From: an uncultured Spirochaetaceae bacterium
Lineage (GTDB): Bacteria > Spirochaetota > Spirochaetia > SZUA-6 > Bin103
Direction: 5' to 3'
Assembly: GCA_913043885.1 (NCBI GenBank)
Contig: CAJWOB010000073.1
Location: 1-9,157 of the forward strand
Length of the DNA: 9,157 nt
The notes under the pieces: model-generated
Told to the model about the DNA's origin: nothing
Seen by the model: only the letters and a program-made list of their open reading frames with translations
The model's database searches: none
Position numbers and translations under genes: made by a program
In this document: one piece after another, positions 1 through 6,759 of the stretch
Numbering within the stretch: position 1 is the stretch's first letter
Layout: each line of letters starts with the position of its first letter

Positions 1-156
1 GGCCGCCTGGCCACCGTGTGCCACGCGCTGGCCGCCACGCTCGAGGCCCAGGGCCAGCTCGAAGAAGCCATCAACGCGTACCAGACCGCCCTGCAGACCA
101 GTCTCGAGGCACTGGCGCCGGCGGGCGGCGCGACCCCCGGTGCCGACGAGTCGTAG
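1..156 (+). CDS. C-terminal end of a TPR-like protein (5' end outside window)
   Basis: Frame 1 is open from the first base and ends at TAG 154-156, giving 51 residues. The stretch ALAATLEAQGQLEEAINAYQ followed by TAL has the helix-turn-helix pattern of a tetratricopeptide repeat: small residues at the helix crossing, Gly at the turn, then LEEAI..Y..AL. It is followed by an Ala/Gly/Pro-rich, probably disordered tail ending GADES. TPR repeats are protein-protein interaction scaffolds, so no enzymatic role can be given. The start and most of the protein lie upstream of the window. The next gene begins 39 bases after the stop. The TPR call rests on a single repeat and is moderately sure; that this is a real gene end is supported by frame and composition. 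Confidence 0.6.
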   Translation, partial: GRLATVCHALAATLEAQGQLEEAINAYQTALQTSLEALAPAGGATPGADES

Positions 157-179
157 CTAGCGCCGCAGCGCCGCCGCTA

Positions 180-185
180 TATACT
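180..185 (+). promoter_or_regulatory. candidate -10 element (TATACT) for a leaderless mRNA
   Basis: The 39-base gap before the enolase-superfamily gene is GC-rich except for an AT island, TATATACT (178-185). TATACT at 180-185 matches the sigma-70-type -10 consensus at 5 of 6 positions. It ends 10 bases before the ATG at 196, so transcription would begin within a few bases of the start codon. No Shine-Dalgarno sequence precedes the ATG, which fits a leaderless message. No convincing -35 hexamer lies 16-18 bases upstream (CTAGCG at 157-162), so this is only a candidate. Confidence 0.3.
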
Positions 186-195
186 CCGCTCCGCC

Positions 196-1317
196 ATGAA
201 GATCACCGACGTCTCGGTCCGCAGCTTCGTCTGGGACAAGCCGAAGCCTATCTACAACGGCAAGTACACCTACCGAAGCAATGTGTTCAACCTGATCCAG
301 GTCGACAGCGACGACGGCATTCGTGGCTACGGCTGGGGCGGCGGCACCGCCGCAATGCGCCCGGGCGGCATGCACCAGGCGCTGGTGGACCACTTCAAGC
401 AGGCCCTCATCGGCGAAGACCCGTTCGACTACCGCCGTCACTGGGATGCCATGTGGGAACCGAAGATCGTCGGCCGGCGCGGCATGACCACCCACGTGCT
501 CGGAGCGATCGACATCGCCCTCTGGGACCTGATGGGCAAGGCGGTGGGCAAGCCGGTGCACAAGCTGCTCGGCGGCTACCGCGATCGCATTCCCGCCTAC
601 ATCGCCGGCGGCTACTACGAAGAGGGCAAGGGGCTGAAGGAGCTGGCCGCAGAGATGGAGGAGAATCTCCAGCTGGGAGCCAAGGCGGTGAAGATGAAGG
701 TAGGCGCGGTGCCGATCAACGAGGACGTCGAACGGGTGCGGGTGGTCCGCGACGCCATCGGCCCGGACATCAAGCTACTGGTAGATGCCAACAACGCCTA
801 CGCCGCCTACCAGGCGGTGGAGCTGGCGCGGAAGATGGAACCCTACGATGTGTTCTGGTTCGAAGAGCCGGTGGCCCCCGACGACTACCGCGGCCATGCC
901 CGCGTCGCGGCGGCGTCGACGATTCCGGTCGCGACCGGGGAGAACGAGTACACCCGCTACGGCTTTCGCGACCTCATCGCGCAGGACGGCGCTGCCATCC
1001 TGAATCCCGATGCACAGATCCTGGGCGGCATTACCGAGTTCATGCACGTCGCATCGCTGGCGGCCGCCCACGACCTGCACATAGCCCCCCACGGCGCGCA
1101 GGAGATCCACGTGCATCTGGTGAGCGCGATCTCGAATGGGCTCATCCTCGAGTACTACCGCGAGACCGTGGACCCGCTGCGGGGCCAGCAGTTCACCGAC
1201 AAGTTGGAGCTCGATAGCGACGGGATGGTGGGGGTGCCGGATCGACCCGGCCTCGGCTTCGAACCCAACTTCGACCTATTGGAACGCTACGAGGTCGGCC
1301 CCGGCTCGTCCGCGTAG
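196..1317 (+). CDS. Mandelate racemase/muconate lactonizing enzyme family protein (enolase superfamily, MR subgroup)
   Basis: This 373-residue protein has the family's usual length: an N-terminal capping domain (about 1-125) and a (beta/alpha)7-beta barrel (about 130-355). The active-site residues are all present: K166-x-K168 (KMK), metal ligands D197 (DANNAY), E223 (FEEP) and E249 (GENE), the Asp-His pair D272 (NPDA) and H299 (APHG), and E319. From memory, mandelate racemase uses K164, K166, D195, E221, E247, D270, H297 and E317, so every position here is shifted by exactly +2. Family members remove the alpha-proton of a carboxylate using Mg2+, giving racemisation or dehydration, often of sugar acids. 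The substrate cannot be read from sequence; an acid-sugar dehydratase is the common alternative to a racemase. It is probably cytoplasmic, since no signal peptide is seen. ATG 196 is chosen because MKITDVSVRSF is a typical family N-terminus; no Shine-Dalgarno site precedes it. It converges on an AI-2E-family gene with 2 bases between the stops. Confidence 0.93.
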   Translation: MKITDVSVRSFVWDKPKPIYNGKYTYRSNVFNLIQVDSDDGIRGYGWGGGTAAMRPGGMHQALVDHFKQALIGEDPFDYRRHWDAMWEPKIVGRRGMTTHVLGAIDIALWDLMGKAVGKPVHKLLGGYRDRIPAYIAGGYYEEGKGLKELAAEMEENLQLGAKAVKMKVGAVPINEDVERVRVVRDAIGPDIKLLVDANNAYAAYQAVELARKMEPYDVFWFEEPVAPDDYRGHARVAAASTIPVATGENEYTRYGFRDLIAQDGAAILNPDAQILGGITEFMHVASLAAAHDLHIAPHGAQEIHVHLVSAISNGLILEYYRETVDPLRGQQFTDKLELDSDGMVGVPDRPGLGFEPNFDLLERYEVGPGSSA

Positions 1318-1319
1318 CG

Positions 1320-2426
1320 TTAGCGGCGCTGTCCGCGCCGGCCGCGTTGGCCGCGCCCGCTCAGCAGCGGACGCCGGCACCGCGAGCTCTCCAGCAGTCC
1401 CACGAAACGCGCGGTGCCGGGCACGCTCTTGAGGGTGAGCTTGATGACCTCGGTCATCGGCACCGCCAGGAGGATTCCCGGCGGGCCCCACAACCAGCCC
1501 CAGAACAGCAGCGACACGAATACCACCAGCAGCGACAGGTTCAGCGTATCGCCTACCAGCGCCGGCTCGGCGACTGCACCGGTGGCGAATTGGATGCCCA
1601 GCAGCACCAGCAGGATCCACACGGCATAGCCAACGTCGCCGAACTGGGCCAGTGAGAACAGGAACACCACCAGCACCGCAATCAGCGATCCGATGCTGGG
1701 GATGAAGTTGAGGATGAATGTGAGCAACCCCCACACGAACGGGAACGACACCCCGAACAGCCAGGCCACCACCCCACTGGCCGTCCCGATGATGGCGCTG
1801 ATGAGCGTCTTGATGCCGATGTAGCGGCGCAGGCTGGTATCGATGTCGCGGATGATCTCCAGGCTGTTGAGCCGCCCCTGCGATTCGCCAACGGCGGCGG
1901 GGGCCAGCACGCGGGTGATCTTGCGCGGCAGGTGGCGCTTGCTGGCCAGAAACAGAACGGCAAACACGTAGATAACGGCGAATCCAGCGGCGATGGACAA
2001 CGTCGACCGCGCGGTACCGAGAATCATCCCCGGAATCGGCAGGTCGCTGAGCTGCTTGAATAGGTCCAGCTCCAGCTGCGCCCCGATGACCGTTTGGAGC
2101 CAGTCGTTGGCAGTGGTTACCATAGAGAGGAAGCTCTCCTGGTAAGCGGGGAATCCACGGGCCAGACCCACCAGATTGGTGAGCGCCAGGATGCCGACGC
2201 CTACCAGCACGGCGAGGAACACCAGCGCCGTGATTGCGGTGGCAAGCCAGTTGGGGACGAAGCGGCGCAGCGCGACCGCCACCGGATCCATCACATAGGT
2301 GAGCAGGAAGGCGAGCAGCAGCGGAATGATGACGCTCTGGGCGAGCTTCAACACCAGGCCGACGGAGATCACGAGAAGCACGGTGACCAGGAGCCTGAGC
2401 CGACGGTCCATGCCGAGGCTCATCAT
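1320..2426 (-). CDS. AI-2E family (PerM-like) transmembrane transporter
   Basis: The 368-residue integral membrane protein has the AI-2E/PerM pattern. A pair of N-terminal hydrophobic segments carries IIPLLLAFLLTYVMDP (about 33-48). Further hydrophobic stretches lie at about 60-85 and 143-163. The C-terminal half has RYIGIKTLISAIIG (201-214), the family signature FILNFIPSIG (237-246), a segment at 266-283, and LLFWGWLWGPPGILLAVP (306-323). The family includes E. coli TqsA (autoinducer-2 export) and proteins linked to Na+/H+ antiport or permease functions, so the substrate is not predictable. The last 22 residues are unusually basic, with about ten Arg in a run such as GRGQRGRRGQRR. The start is taken at the ATG ATG pair (complement of 2426-2421); ATG at 2411 is a possible alternative. 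No Shine-Dalgarno site is visible. The gene diverges from the ABC exporter across 29 bases, so promoters must overlap coding sequence. Confidence 0.9.
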   Translation of the reverse strand: MMSLGMDRRLRLLVTVLLVISVGLVLKLAQSVIIPLLLAFLLTYVMDPVAVALRRFVPNWLATAITALVFLAVLVGVGILALTNLVGLARGFPAYQESFLSMVTTANDWLQTVIGAQLELDLFKQLSDLPIPGMILGTARSTLSIAAGFAVIYVFAVLFLASKRHLPRKITRVLAPAAVGESQGRLNSLEIIRDIDTSLRRYIGIKTLISAIIGTASGVVAWLFGVSFPFVWGLLTFILNFIPSIGSLIAVLVVFLFSLAQFGDVGYAVWILLVLLGIQFATGAVAEPALVGDTLNLSLLVVFVSLLFWGWLWGPPGILLAVPMTEVIKLTLKSVPGTARFVGLLESSRCRRPLLSGRGQRGRRGQRR

Positions 2427-2455
2427 GCCACAACGAATGGAGGGCTAACGAGGAC

Positions 2456-4471
2456 ATGTATCACACCGGTATGGGTGGCTCCAGCTTCCGCATGCTGTGG
2501 CGCCAGGAAGAGGACGCCCGCCCGAAGGTAACGCGCCAGCTGCTCGGCCGAGTGCTCGCCTACGCCAAGCCCTACGTCGGCGGCATCGTCGTGCTACTGG
2601 TGGCGATCCTGACCACCACCGGCCTCGGCCTGGTGACGCCTCTGCTATTCCGCGATCTGATCGACCGTACGCTGCCCCAGGGCGACATCGGACGCCTCAA
2701 CCTGCTCGCCCTGGCGCTGGTGCTCATACCGATCGTCAACGGCGGCATTCGCGTGCTGCAGCGGCTGGTGAACACCACGATCGGGTCCGGGGTGATCTTC
2801 GATCTGCGCCGCGCCACGTACGGCCACCTGCAGCGCATGTCGCTGCGGTTCTTCACCCACAACAAGACCGGCGAGCTGATGAGCCGGCTGAACAACGATG
2901 TCACGGGCGCCCAAACCGCCATCAGCAACACCATCGTCGACATCATCTCCAACCTGGTCACCGTGGCGGCCACGCTCGGGGTGATGTTCGCCCTGGAGTG
3001 GAGGCTCACCCTGATGGGGCTGGGGGTGATGCCGCTGTTCGTGCTGACCGCCCGCCTCCTCGGTCGCCGGTTACGGGCCATCGCCCGCGAGCAGATGGAG
3101 GAGAACGCGCGTATGAACGCGCTGATGAACGAGACGCTGAGTATCAGCGGCGGGCTGCTGGTGAAGCTGTTTGGCAGGATCCGCACCGAGGTAGAGCGGT
3201 TTGCCGAGCGCGCACAGAAGGTGCGTGGCGTCAGCATCAAGCAGTCGGTCATCGGCAGCCAGTTCTTCGTCCTCCTCGGGCTGGTCGGCGCGGTGGGCAC
3301 TGCGCTGGTGTACCTGGCTGGTGGCCATCTGGTGATCGACGGAGTGTTCAGCATCGGCACGATTGTGGCGTTCAGCGCCTATCTCACTCAGCTCTACGGA
3401 CCGCTACAGTCGCTCACCAGTGCGCCGGTCGAGTTCGCGCAGTCGATGGTGAGCTTCGAGCGCGTCTTCGAGGTGCTCGATCTCCCGGTCGAGATCGACG
3501 ACGCCGCGGACGCCACGGTCCTGAGCGGTGCCCAGGGGGGCCTGGAGTTTCGGGGAGTGTCATTCGACTATCGCGAGCCGGGGTTGCAGCTGAGTGAGGT
3601 CAAGCGCTTCGGGCGGCGCGCCGAGGTCACCACCGTGTTCTCGGACCCGGTGGCGGGGCCCGGCCGGCCGCGGCCAGGTGAGGCCGGGCACCCGAACGGC
3701 GGCAGCGAGGTGCGCCAGTCGGCGATGCGTGGCCCGCAGAGTCAGGCCCGCGACTTGGCGCTCGTAGATATCTCGTTTACCGCGGAGGCCGGGACGCTGG
3801 TGGCATTGGTGGGGCCGAGTGGCGCCGGGAAGACCACCGTCAGCTACTTGGTACCGCGGCTGTACGACCCCAGTGCCGGAGCCGTCCTCGTCGACGGCCA
3901 CGACCTGCGCAGCGTGACCCTGGAATCGCTCACCGAGCAGGTGGGCATGGTCACCCAGGAGACTTACCTGTTTCACGACACCGTCCGCACCAACTTGCTC
4001 TACGCCAAGCTGGACGCCACCACCGCCGAGATAGAGGAGGCGTGCCGGGCGGCAAATATCCACGATTTCATCAGCGAGCTGCCCGACGGCTACGACACCG
4101 TGGTCGGCGAGCGCGGCTACCGGCTCAGCGGCGGCGAGAAGCAGCGCCTGGCGCTGGCGCGGGTTATCCTCAAGGATCCGCGTATCCTGGTGCTCGATGA
4201 GGCAACCAGCCACCTCGATTCCGAGTCCGAACGCCTCATTCAGGAGGCACTCGGCCGGGTGATGGCGGGGCGTACCAGCATTGCCATAGCCCATCGGCTG
4301 AGCACTGTGCAGGCGGCGGATCAGATCCTGGTGATGGACCGTGGACGTATCGTAGAGCGGGGACGGCACGAGGAGCTGCTGGAAAGGGACGGCCTGTACC
4401 GGCGCTTCCATCGTACCCAGTTCGAAGGCCCGCGCGACGCGGCGCGCATCGAAGGCGGCCTCGCGGAGTGA
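2456..4471 (+). CDS. ABC exporter half-transporter (membrane domain fused to ATPase), with an unusual insert in the ATPase domain
   Basis: The 671-residue protein is a type I (MsbA/LmrA-like) exporter half-molecule that should act as a dimer in the inner membrane. The six-helix membrane domain spans about 35-340, with the cytoplasmic loop RFFTHNKTGELMSRLNNDV at 131-149. The ATPase domain begins near 363: A-loop Tyr372 (VSFDY), Walker A GPSGAGKTT 453-461, Q-loop Gln501, signature LSGGE 557-561, Walker B ILVLDE 577-582 with Glu582, D-loop SHLD 585-588 and H-loop His613. All catalytic residues are intact, so it should hydrolyse ATP. Substrate is unknown; lipids, peptides and drugs are all exported by relatives. 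Between Tyr372 and ALVDISF at 435-441 are about 62 residues where roughly 10 are usual. ATG 2456 is the first start and has AGG just upstream, but spacing is poor (GGAGG 12 bases away); ATG 2471 is possible. The last codons overlap the IDI-2 gene by GTGA. Confidence 0.92.
   Translation: MYHTGMGGSSFRMLWRQEEDARPKVTRQLLGRVLAYAKPYVGGIVVLLVAILTTTGLGLVTPLLFRDLIDRTLPQGDIGRLNLLALALVLIPIVNGGIRVLQRLVNTTIGSGVIFDLRRATYGHLQRMSLRFFTHNKTGELMSRLNNDVTGAQTAISNTIVDIISNLVTVAATLGVMFALEWRLTLMGLGVMPLFVLTARLLGRRLRAIAREQMEENARMNALMNETLSISGGLLVKLFGRIRTEVERFAERAQKVRGVSIKQSVIGSQFFVLLGLVGAVGTALVYLAGGHLVIDGVFSIGTIVAFSAYLTQLYGPLQSLTSAPVEFAQSMVSFERVFEVLDLPVEIDDAADATVLSGAQGGLEFRGVSFDYREPGLQLSEVKRFGRRAEVTTVFSDPVAGPGRPRPGEAGHPNGGSEVRQSAMRGPQSQARDLALVDISFTAEAGTLVALVGPSGAGKTTVSYLVPRLYDPSAGAVLVDGHDLRSVTLESLTEQVGMVTQETYLFHDTVRTNLLYAKLDATTAEIEEACRAANIHDFISELPDGYDTVVGERGYRLSGGEKQRLALARVILKDPRILVLDEATSHLDSESERLIQEALGRVMAGRTSIAIAHRLSTVQAADQILVMDRGRIVERGRHEELLERDGLYRRFHRTQFEGPRDAARIEGGLAE
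3577..3748 (+). other. in-frame insert in the ABC ATPase domain
   Basis: About 57 codons (residues about 375-431) lie between the A-loop Tyr372 and the next conserved strand, where related exporters have a short loop. The insert is rich in Gly, Pro, Arg, Gln and Ser (for example GPGRPRPGEAGHPNGG) and has no recognisable fold, so it is probably a disordered loop. The DNA inside is extremely GC-rich and contains an 8-bp inverted repeat, GCCCGGCC 3658-3665 and GGCCGGGC 3682-3689. A 5-bp direct repeat, CGCGA, lies at 3572-3576 and 3749-3753. Removing one copy plus the intervening DNA (177 bases, 59 codons) would leave FDYRDLALVDISF in frame. A repeat this short is easily due to chance in such GC-rich DNA. 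Confidence 0.7.
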
Positions 4472-5583
4472 GTGGCTCAGCCGCCACGGCTAAGGCCACT
4501 GCGGCCCAGGCCACAGCACGCCGGAAGGACCACCACCTCGACATCTGTCTGGATCCGGAGCGCTACCGGGTACAGTCGACGATCACCACCGGTTTCGAAC
4601 AGCTTCGCTTCGTTCACGAGGCGCTGCCCGAGCTCGATGGCGGCGCCGTCGATAGCAGCCAAGCATTCCTCGGCGACCGGCTGGCGTTGCCGATGCTGAT
4701 CAGCTGCATGACCGGCGGCAGCGGCCGCGGTCGCACCGCCAACCGCCTGCTGGCCGCCGCCGCCCAGCAGGCGGGCATCGCCGTGGGCCTGGGGTCGATG
4801 CGGCCGCTGGTGGAAGATGACCAGCTTCTCGACCATTTCCATGTCAAACCGCTGGCACCCGATGTACCGGTGTTGGCCAACATCGGCGCCGCGGAGGTGC
4901 GTCGCCTCGCCGCGCACGACCTGGTGGAGCTTACCCGTCGGCTCGAGGCGCAGGCGCTGGTGGTACACCTGAACCCGGGCCAGGAGCTGTTCCAGCCGGA
5001 GGGCGACCACGACTTTCGCGGGCAGCTGGATGCCATCCAGCGCCTGGTGGAGGAGGCGGCGCAGGGAGAGGCCCTCCCGGTGGTGGTAAAAGAGACCGGC
5101 TTCGGGATACGACCACGCCGTGCTCGCCAGCTGCTGGCCTCAGGGGTCGCCTACGTCGATGTGGCCGGCGCCGGCGGCACCAACTGGGTGTTGGTGGAGG
5201 GCTACCGTTTGCCGCAGGCAGCGGCGGCAGCGGCGGCAGCGATGGCCGACTGGGGTCTGCCCACCGCGGTCGCCGTGGCGGCACTGCGCGACTGCGGCGA
5301 CCGGGTAATCGCGTCTGGCGGCATCCGTGACGGTGTGACGGTGGCCAAGGCGGTAGCCCTCGGTGCGCGGTTGGGTGCGTTGGCACTGCCCTTTATCCGC
5401 GATGTCGTGGAGGGCGGCGTAGACGAGGTGTTGGAGCAGGTGGAGACACTGGCGACCGCGTTTCGGGCCACCATGGCGCTGGTGGGCGCCGCGGATGTCG
5501 CCGCGCTGCGCCGCTGCCCGCTGCTGCGCACCGCCGAGTTCGATCGCCAGGTGAGCCAGCTGGCCGACCTGGACGGAGGTTGA
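4468..5583 (+). CDS. fni: Type 2 isopentenyl-diphosphate delta-isomerase (FMN-dependent)
   Basis: This enzyme interconverts isopentenyl and dimethylallyl diphosphate, the isoprenoid building blocks, using reduced FMN and Mg2+ in the cytoplasm. Family motifs are in order: RKDHHLD (19-25) for diphosphate binding, LPMLISCMTGGS (74-85), GLGSMRPL (107-114), LANIGAAEV (136-144), HLNPGQE (167-173), QPEGDHDF (176-183), VVVKETGFGI (205-214), DVAGAGGTNW (231-240) and ASGGIRDG (282-289) at the FMN phosphate site. In the HxNxxQE motif, the family's Gln (here 172) takes part in proton transfer and Glu (173) binds Mg2+. At 371 residues it is slightly longer than the usual 340-350, because of an 18-residue Ala/Thr-rich N-terminus and a polyalanine run at 251-258. 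The start is GTG 4468, overlapping the ABC stop (GTGA); no ATG lies close to RKDHH. The overlap suggests translational coupling. Confidence 0.95.
   Translation: MSGSAATAKATAAQATARRKDHHLDICLDPERYRVQSTITTGFEQLRFVHEALPELDGGAVDSSQAFLGDRLALPMLISCMTGGSGRGRTANRLLAAAAQQAGIAVGLGSMRPLVEDDQLLDHFHVKPLAPDVPVLANIGAAEVRRLAAHDLVELTRRLEAQALVVHLNPGQELFQPEGDHDFRGQLDAIQRLVEEAAQGEALPVVVKETGFGIRPRRARQLLASGVAYVDVAGAGGTNWVLVEGYRLPQAAAAAAAAMADWGLPTAVAVAALRDCGDRVIASGGIRDGVTVAKAVALGARLGALALPFIRDVVEGGVDEVLEQVETLATAFRATMALVGAADVAALRRCPLLRTAEFDRQVSQLADLDGG
5218..5241 (+). repeat. 9-bp tandem repeat (GCAGCGGCG x 2.7) coding polyalanine in IDI-2
   Basis: The unit GCAGCGGCG occurs twice in full and then as a 6-base partial copy, reading GCA GCG GCG in the gene frame and coding Ala251-Ala258. 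The unit is a multiple of three, so gain or loss of copies would lengthen or shorten the run without breaking the frame. It sits between the conserved GGTNW...EGYR and WGLPT segments, a region that varies in the family. Confidence 0.8.
5575..5579 (+). promoter_or_regulatory. Shine-Dalgarno site GGAGG for the AICAR transformylase gene
   Basis: GGAGG lies inside the last codons of the IDI-2 gene, with 5 bases between it and GTG 5585. It supports the GTG as the start and shows that this gene has its own ribosome entry despite the 1-base gap to the upstream stop. Confidence 0.75.
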
Positions 5584-5584
5584 A

Positions 5585-6748
5585 GTGGCAGAGCTGAGCC
5601 TGCGGTATGGAGCCAACCCGCATCAGAATGATGCCAGTATCAGCAGTGACGGACCGCTGCCATTTGAAGTGGCTTCCGGCAGTCCCGGGTACATCAACTT
5701 CCTGGACGCGCTGAACAGCTGGCAGCTGGTACGCGAGCTTGCCGAGGCCACCGGGCTGCCGGCGGCGACCTCGTTCAAGCACGTCAGCCCGGCCGGCGCT
5801 GCGGTGGGACTACCGCTGAGCGCAGAGGAACGCGAGGTGTTCCGGGTCGCTGCCGGCGACCTGACGCCGCTGGCCAGCGCCTATGCCCGCGCGCGCGGCG
5901 CCGACCGGATGAGCGCCTTCGGCGACTGGATCGCGGTCAGCGAGCGGCTCGACTTGGCAACTGCGCTCCTGATCAGGCCGGAGGTATCCGATGGCATCAC
6001 TGCCCCGGGCGCCGACACTGATGCGCTCGAGGTGCTGCGCGGCAAGCAGGGCGGCTCCTACAAGGTGGTGCTGGTGGACCCCTCGTACCGGCCGCCGTCG
6101 CTGGAACGGCGCGAGGTGTTCGGACTGACGCTGCAGCAGCGCCGCAACGACACGCCGATCGACGACAGCCACCTCAGTGAGGTGCCGACCCGCGCCACCG
6201 AGATCGGGGAGGCGGCACGGCGCGACCTGCTGTTGGCGATGATCGTGCTGAAGTACACGCAGTCCAACTCGGTTGCCATCGCCCATGGTGGCCAGACGCT
6301 TGGCATCGGCTGCGGCCAGCAGTCGCGGATCCACTGCGTCCAGCTGGCGGTGGAGAAGGCGACGGCATGGGCGCTCCGCTTTCACCCCCGGGTCCGGGGG
6401 GTGCACTTCCGCCGTGGCGTGAAGCGCCACGACAGGGACACGTGGGTGATGCAGTTCGTCGGCGGCGTGCGGCGAACCGACGATGGCTGGCTACGGGGCC
6501 TGGTGGAGGAGATGCCGGCTCCCCTCGACCAGCAGGAGCGCGCCGCCTGCCTGTCACGGGTAGGGGGCGCGGCGATGGCCAGTGACGGCTTCTTCCCCCA
6601 CCGCGACAGCATCGATCTCGCGGCAGGGATGGGCGTGCGCTACGTGGCGCAGCCCGGCGGCTCCATACGTGACGAGGGGGTGGTGGCAGGTTGCGACCAG
6701 CACGGCGTAGCCATGGCGATGACCGGGCTGCGGCTGTTCCACCACTGA
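5585..6748 (+). CDS. purH: Stand-alone AICAR formyltransferase (C-terminal PurH domain only)
   Basis: The protein transfers a formyl group from 10-formyl-THF to AICAR, giving FAICAR, the penultimate step of IMP synthesis. Its 387 residues cover one complete AICAR transformylase domain: LRYGANPHQ (6-14), YINFLDALNSWQLV (36-49), SFKHVSPAGAA (63-73), YARARGADRMSAFGDWIAVS (100-119), EVSDGITAPG (133-142), LKYTQSNSV (222-230), GIGCGQQSRIH (240-250), FFPHRDSID (336-344), QPGGSIRD (356-363) and the typical ending TGLRLFHH. The catalytic Lys-His pair (K65, H66) and Asn228 match the family's conserved residues. The IMP cyclohydrolase domain that normally precedes it in PurH is absent: the protein begins right at the transformylase boundary. 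FAICAR must be cyclised by a separate protein encoded elsewhere. GTG 5585 follows a good GGAGG site. It lies 1 base after IDI-2 and 11 bases before thyX. The symbol is approximate, as purH usually means the two-domain enzyme. Confidence 0.95.
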   Translation: MAELSLRYGANPHQNDASISSDGPLPFEVASGSPGYINFLDALNSWQLVRELAEATGLPAATSFKHVSPAGAAVGLPLSAEEREVFRVAAGDLTPLASAYARARGADRMSAFGDWIAVSERLDLATALLIRPEVSDGITAPGADTDALEVLRGKQGGSYKVVLVDPSYRPPSLERREVFGLTLQQRRNDTPIDDSHLSEVPTRATEIGEAARRDLLLAMIVLKYTQSNSVAIAHGGQTLGIGCGQQSRIHCVQLAVEKATAWALRFHPRVRGVHFRRGVKRHDRDTWVMQFVGGVRRTDDGWLRGLVEEMPAPLDQQERAACLSRVGGAAMASDGFFPHRDSIDLAAGMGVRYVAQPGGSIRDEGVVAGCDQHGVAMAMTGLRLFHH

Positions 6749-6759
6749 GCGCCCCGCCT

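Noticed and set aside
18..1217. 399-codon plus-strand frame overlapping the enolase-superfamily gene
   Set aside because: It is Arg/Gly/Pro-rich with no domain, and the 196-1317 frame carries all catalytic residues.
1339..1353. Hairpin CGGCC-GCGTT-GGCCG as a terminator between convergent genes
   Set aside because: The stem is only 5 bp, it lies inside the AI-2E coding sequence and no T-run follows on either strand.
2437..2448. Tiny leader ORF (ATG GAG GGC TAA) ahead of the ABC gene
   Set aside because: Three codons with no regulatory codons or attenuator structure; expected by chance.
2572..3360. 262-codon minus-strand open frame opposite the ABC membrane domain
   Set aside because: Composition is dominated by Arg, Ser and Thr, as expected from the antisense of a membrane protein; no motif seen.
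3560..4411. 283-codon open frame on the minus strand opposite the ABC ATPase domain
   Set aside because: The plus strand has every ABC motif in order; this frame is a GC-rich shadow with no recognisable domain or ribosome site.
6691..6759. Longer ThyX start at TTG 6691
   Set aside because: It would overlap the end of the AICAR transformylase gene by 58 bases, and the added residues do not resemble any ThyX N-terminus.
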